This document shows, one piece after another, positions 6,543-7,385 of a stretch of 7,385 bases of DNA. Every line of letters starts with the position of its first letter. Position 1 is the first letter of the stretch. The notes under the pieces are model-generated. The model worked only from the letters and a program-made list of their open reading frames with translations. It was not told the origin of the DNA and did no database searches. A program made the translations under genes and the position numbers. Location: contig PCYF01000022.1 of the NCBI GenBank assembly GCA_002762915.1, positions 9,448 to 16,832 on the forward strand, read 5' to 3'. Source of the DNA: Candidatus Woesearchaeota archaeon CG10_big_fil_rev_8_21_14_0_10_32_9. GTDB taxonomy: Archaea; Nanobdellota; Nanobdellia; Woesearchaeales; 21-14-0-10-32-9.

Positions 6543-6570
6543 TTTTTTTATTTCTTATTTTTTTAATTTT
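6543..6570 (+). terminator. T-rich terminator after the membrane protein gene
   Basis: T7 directly follows the stop at 6542, with further T runs to 6570. The whole spacer to about 6660 is T-dominated with no open frame of note. I see nothing else in 6571-6690. Confidence 0.6.
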
Positions 6571-6691
6571 TGTGTTCTAGTATTTTTATTAATTATTATT
6601 TTGTTTGTTTTTTCAATTTGCGTTATTTGTGCTGATTTTTATTAATTTATTGTCTTGTTTGTCTTCAACAAGTCTTAGTTAAAACTAGAAA

Positions 6692-6704
6692 CTTTTATAA
6701 AAAG
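6692..6704 (+). promoter_or_regulatory. TATA box of tRNA-Tyr
   Basis: CTTTTATAAAAAG is centred near 6698. It predicts a transcript start near 6724, 3-4 bases before the mature 5' end at 6728. It is the best TATA box of the RNA-gene region. Confidence 0.7.
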
Positions 6705-6727
6705 CATTGTAGTTCGCAACTATAATA

Positions 6728-6855
6728 CCCCCGGTAGCTCAACGGTAGAGCGTTCGGCTGTAGAAACCTTTGGACTGCCCTGGAAGAACAGGGTTGGATG
6801 AAAAATTAGGTCAGCTGATACCGAAAGGCTGTGAGTTCAAATCTCACCCGGGGGA
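6728..6855 (+). tRNA. tRNA-Tyr(GTA) with a 56-base intron
   Basis: The full cloverleaf folds by hand. The acceptor C-C-C-C-C-G-G (6728-6734) pairs with 6848-6854, D stem GCTC/GAGC is at 6737-6740/6748-6751, and anticodon stem TTCGG (6753-6757) pairs with CCGAA (6821-6825). The T stem GTGAG/CTCAC flanks loop TTCAAAT. The anticodon loop C-T-G-T-A-G plus A (after splicing) gives anticodon GTA. C1-G72 and discriminator A73 agree with archaeal tRNA-Tyr identity. Without 6764-6819 the mature RNA has 72 bases. CCA is not encoded. The intron follows position 37, the canonical archaeal site, and must be removed by the splicing endonuclease. Confidence 0.93.
6764..6819 (+). other. tRNA-Tyr intron (position 37/38)
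   Basis: The cut could equally be 6765-6820, since both ends carry an A and the mature product is the same. Inside, CCCTG and CAGGG form a hairpin closed over G-A-A-G-A-A, and ACCT (6766-6769) pairs with AGGT (6808-6811). CAG (6812-6814) can pair with anticodon-loop CTG (6758-6760). The resulting bulges at the two splice sites are about 5 and 6 bases rather than the strict 3-4-3 bulge-helix-bulge, so the motif looks relaxed. Confidence 0.75.
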
Positions 6856-6856
6856 C

Positions 6857-6863
6857 TCTTTTT
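6857..6863 (+). terminator. T-run after tRNA-Tyr
   Basis: TCTTTTT begins two bases after the discriminator base, a normal position for termination of a single-gene tRNA transcript. Confidence 0.5.
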
Positions 6864-6912
6864 GTAGAGATTACTTTTCAGAATTTTTCTTTTCGATAAA
6901 TTTTCCATAAAT

Positions 6913-6921
6913 CTTATAAAC
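6913..6921 (+). promoter_or_regulatory. Possible TATA box of the candidate structured RNA
   Basis: CTTATAAAC is centred near 6917 and predicts initiation near 6943. That is just upstream of where base composition shifts and self-complementarity begins (6954). A second TATA-like palindrome, GTTTATAAAC at 6981-6990, would give a start near 7011 instead. Confidence 0.4.
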
Positions 6922-6942
6922 TTTCTTTTCGAAAATATTGTT

Positions 6943-7140
6943 ATTGTTTTCTTAGCGTTAGCTTCGTGCTCGACCGTAAGGTTTATAAACGAGTCCCGTT
7001 TCCACTGATTTACCGTTGGGTAATATTGTCGAGGCTCTATAGATGATGAGATATCAGATCAGTTGGGTAGCAGATCAAAATAACGCTTTCTAGTTTTAAT
7101 AATAATGAACTAGAAGAAGTGCTCGTCGTCGAAAGCTGAG
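6943..7140 (+). ncRNA. Candidate structured RNA of unknown class
   Basis: This stretch between tRNA-Tyr and tRNA-Asp has no convincing CDS. By hand count, 6961-7020 is about 50% GC against 18% in 6901-6950. Nested complementary segments are visible: AGCGTTA (6954-6960) with TAACGCT (7081-7087), and CTCGAC (6969-6974) with GTCGAG (7028-7033). Local hairpins are AAACG/CGTTT (6987-7001), TTACC/GGTAA with loop GTTG (7010-7023), and TTCTAGTT/AACTAGAA (7088-7115). A TATA box lies upstream. Sequences like a C box (ATGATGA, 7043-7049) and a D box (CTGA, 7136-7139) occur, but about 97 bases apart. It does not match tRNA, 5S rRNA, RNase P RNA or SRP RNA as far as I can tell. The ends are guesses, and it may be a leader of tRNA-Asp. 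Confidence 0.35.
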
Positions 7141-7163
7141 AATAAAAGTGGGTTAAATCATGT

Positions 7164-7236
7164 GCCTTGGTAGTGTAGTGGCCTATCATGAAGCCCTGTC
7201 GAGGCTTCGACCCGGGTTCAAATCCCGGCCAGGGCG
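7164..7236 (+). tRNA. tRNA-Asp(GTC)
   Basis: Acceptor GCCTTGG (7164-7170) pairs with CCAGGGC (7229-7235, one G-U). The anticodon stem AAGCC/GGCTT encloses C-T-G-T-C-G-A, giving anticodon GTC at 7198-7200. The T stem CCGGG/CCCGG flanks TTCAAAT. The D arm (G-T-G-T ... A-T-C-A-T) has the weak pairing usual for archaeal tRNA-Asp. Discriminator G73 fits Asp. There is no intron and no encoded CCA. No TATA box stands at the right distance, so it is probably co-transcribed from upstream, with the candidate RNA at 6943-7140. Confidence 0.95.
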
Positions 7237-7242
7237 TTTTTT
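7237..7242 (+). terminator. T6 run after tRNA-Asp
   Basis: Six T follow the discriminator base directly and could terminate the tRNA-Asp transcript. The same T/A-rich stretch (about 7237-7246) is also at the right distance to be a weak TATA box for tRNA-Lys at 7266. Confidence 0.5.
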
Positions 7243-7265
7243 AATCAACTAAAAAACAAAATCAT

Positions 7266-7339
7266 GGGTCGGTAGCTCAGCCTGGTAGAGCACTTGGCTT
7301 TTAACCAAGTGGTCGCGAGTTCGAATCTCGTCCGACCCG
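7266..7339 (+). tRNA. tRNA-Lys(TTT)
   Basis: Acceptor GGGTCGG pairs with CCGACCC (7332-7338). The D stem is GCTC/GAGC with loop A-G-C-C-T-G-G-T-A. The anticodon stem CTTGG/CCAAG encloses C-T-T-T-T-A-A, giving anticodon TTT. The T stem GCGAG/CTCGT (one G-U) flanks TTCGAAT. Discriminator G73 is consistent with Lys. The mature length is 74 bases, with no intron and no encoded CCA. It lies 29 bases after tRNA-Asp and 30 bases before the start of the next CDS. Confidence 0.96.
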
Positions 7340-7358
7340 TTCAATCAAAAAAATTTCC

Positions 7359-7364
7359 GAGGAA
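7359..7364 (+). promoter_or_regulatory. Shine-Dalgarno site of the CDS at 7370
   Basis: GAGGAA lies 5 bases before ATG 7370 (7 bases from the GAGG core). It supports the start of the truncated gene and means this mRNA has a leader, perhaps generated by 3' processing of tRNA-Lys. Confidence 0.6.
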
Positions 7365-7369
7365 TTAAA

Positions 7370-7385
7370 ATGGCCAAGAAAACTG
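7370..7385 (+). CDS. Start of an unidentified protein gene (cut by the window end)
   Basis: ATG with a good upstream GAGGAA site opens a frame reading M-A-K-K-T before the window ends. A short Met-Ala-Lys-Lys start is common in archaeal ribosomal and nucleic-acid-binding proteins, but five residues cannot identify it. Its position 30 bases after tRNA-Lys, with no TATA box at a suitable distance in between, suggests read-through from the tRNA transcription unit. Confidence 0.6.

Noticed and set aside
7056..7080. SRP RNA helix 8 or a tRNA D arm (GATCAG ... AGCAGATC)
   Set aside because: TCAG and AGCAG recall SRP helix 8, but the required stem with a GNRA-type tetraloop is missing. As a D arm the loop is too long and no anticodon or T arm follows.
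7043..7093. A 16-codon frame M-M-R-Y-Q-I-S-W ending TAG, with GAGG at 7031-7034 as a possible SD site
   Set aside because: It is too short to support as a gene, it lies inside the self-complementary stretch, and its ATGATGA start is equally a chance C-box-like string. A leader peptide cannot be excluded.
7043..7139. Box C/D guide RNA (ATGATGA ... CTGA)
   Set aside because: The boxes are about 97 bases apart, no good D' box lies between them and the flanks do not pair. Archaeal C/D RNAs are usually about 50-65 bases.
6856..7339. Integrated element or attachment site at the tRNA genes
   Set aside because: No integrase is present and I saw no direct repeat of a tRNA 3' end within the window.

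Overview
The window looks like a chromosomal segment of an AT-rich archaeon. The markers are a prefoldin beta subunit, a UPF0147 protein, an aIF5B-type initiation factor, archaeal TATA boxes about 25 bases before inferred transcript starts, GGTGA-type Shine-Dalgarno sites, and tRNA genes without an encoded CCA, one of which carries an intron at 37/38. The small genes, short spacers and the coupling of aIF5B to an orphan RsmF-type RNA-binding domain suggest a DPANN lineage (Woesearchaeota/Pacearchaeota-like). That placement is an inference from style, not from a phylogenetic marker. TGA is used as a normal stop, so the code is standard.

Layout. Bases 27-634 (+) hold a two-gene operon, prefoldin beta and UPF0147. 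It converges on a small three-helix MscS-like channel gene (648-1184, -). A divergent promoter region at about 1185-1288 separates that gene from a small unknown protein (1289-1534, +). A T-run terminator and a new promoter then lead to a 370-residue unknown protein (best start 1621, not 1597). Its 3' end overlaps by 9 bases the convergent operon infB (aIF5B, 4955-3195, -) and rsmF-PUA-like (3195-2725, -), whose two genes are joined by a TGATG overlap. A second divergent promoter region (4956-5093) drives infB one way and, the other way, a signal-peptide and one-TM protein with extracellular Ig-like domains and a DUF11-like cytoplasmic tail (5094-6542, +).

From 6543 to the end the window is an RNA-gene district. 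It has a T-rich terminator region, intron-containing tRNA-Tyr(GTA), a GC-elevated and self-complementary stretch that may be an undescribed structured RNA (about 6943-7140), tRNA-Asp(GTC), tRNA-Lys(TTT), and the first codons of another CDS (7370 onward, M-A-K-K-T).

The genes mostly serve translation and protein folding: initiation (aIF5B), RNA binding or ribosome biogenesis (PUA-like), chaperoning (prefoldin) and tRNA supply. Two are membrane proteins. The spots most worth a second look are the candidate structured RNA ahead of tRNA-Asp, the irregular splice structure of the tRNA-Tyr intron, the mis-set start of the 370-residue protein, and the membrane protein with an Ig-like fold placed on the cytosolic side. 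No mobile element, CRISPR array or defence system was seen.
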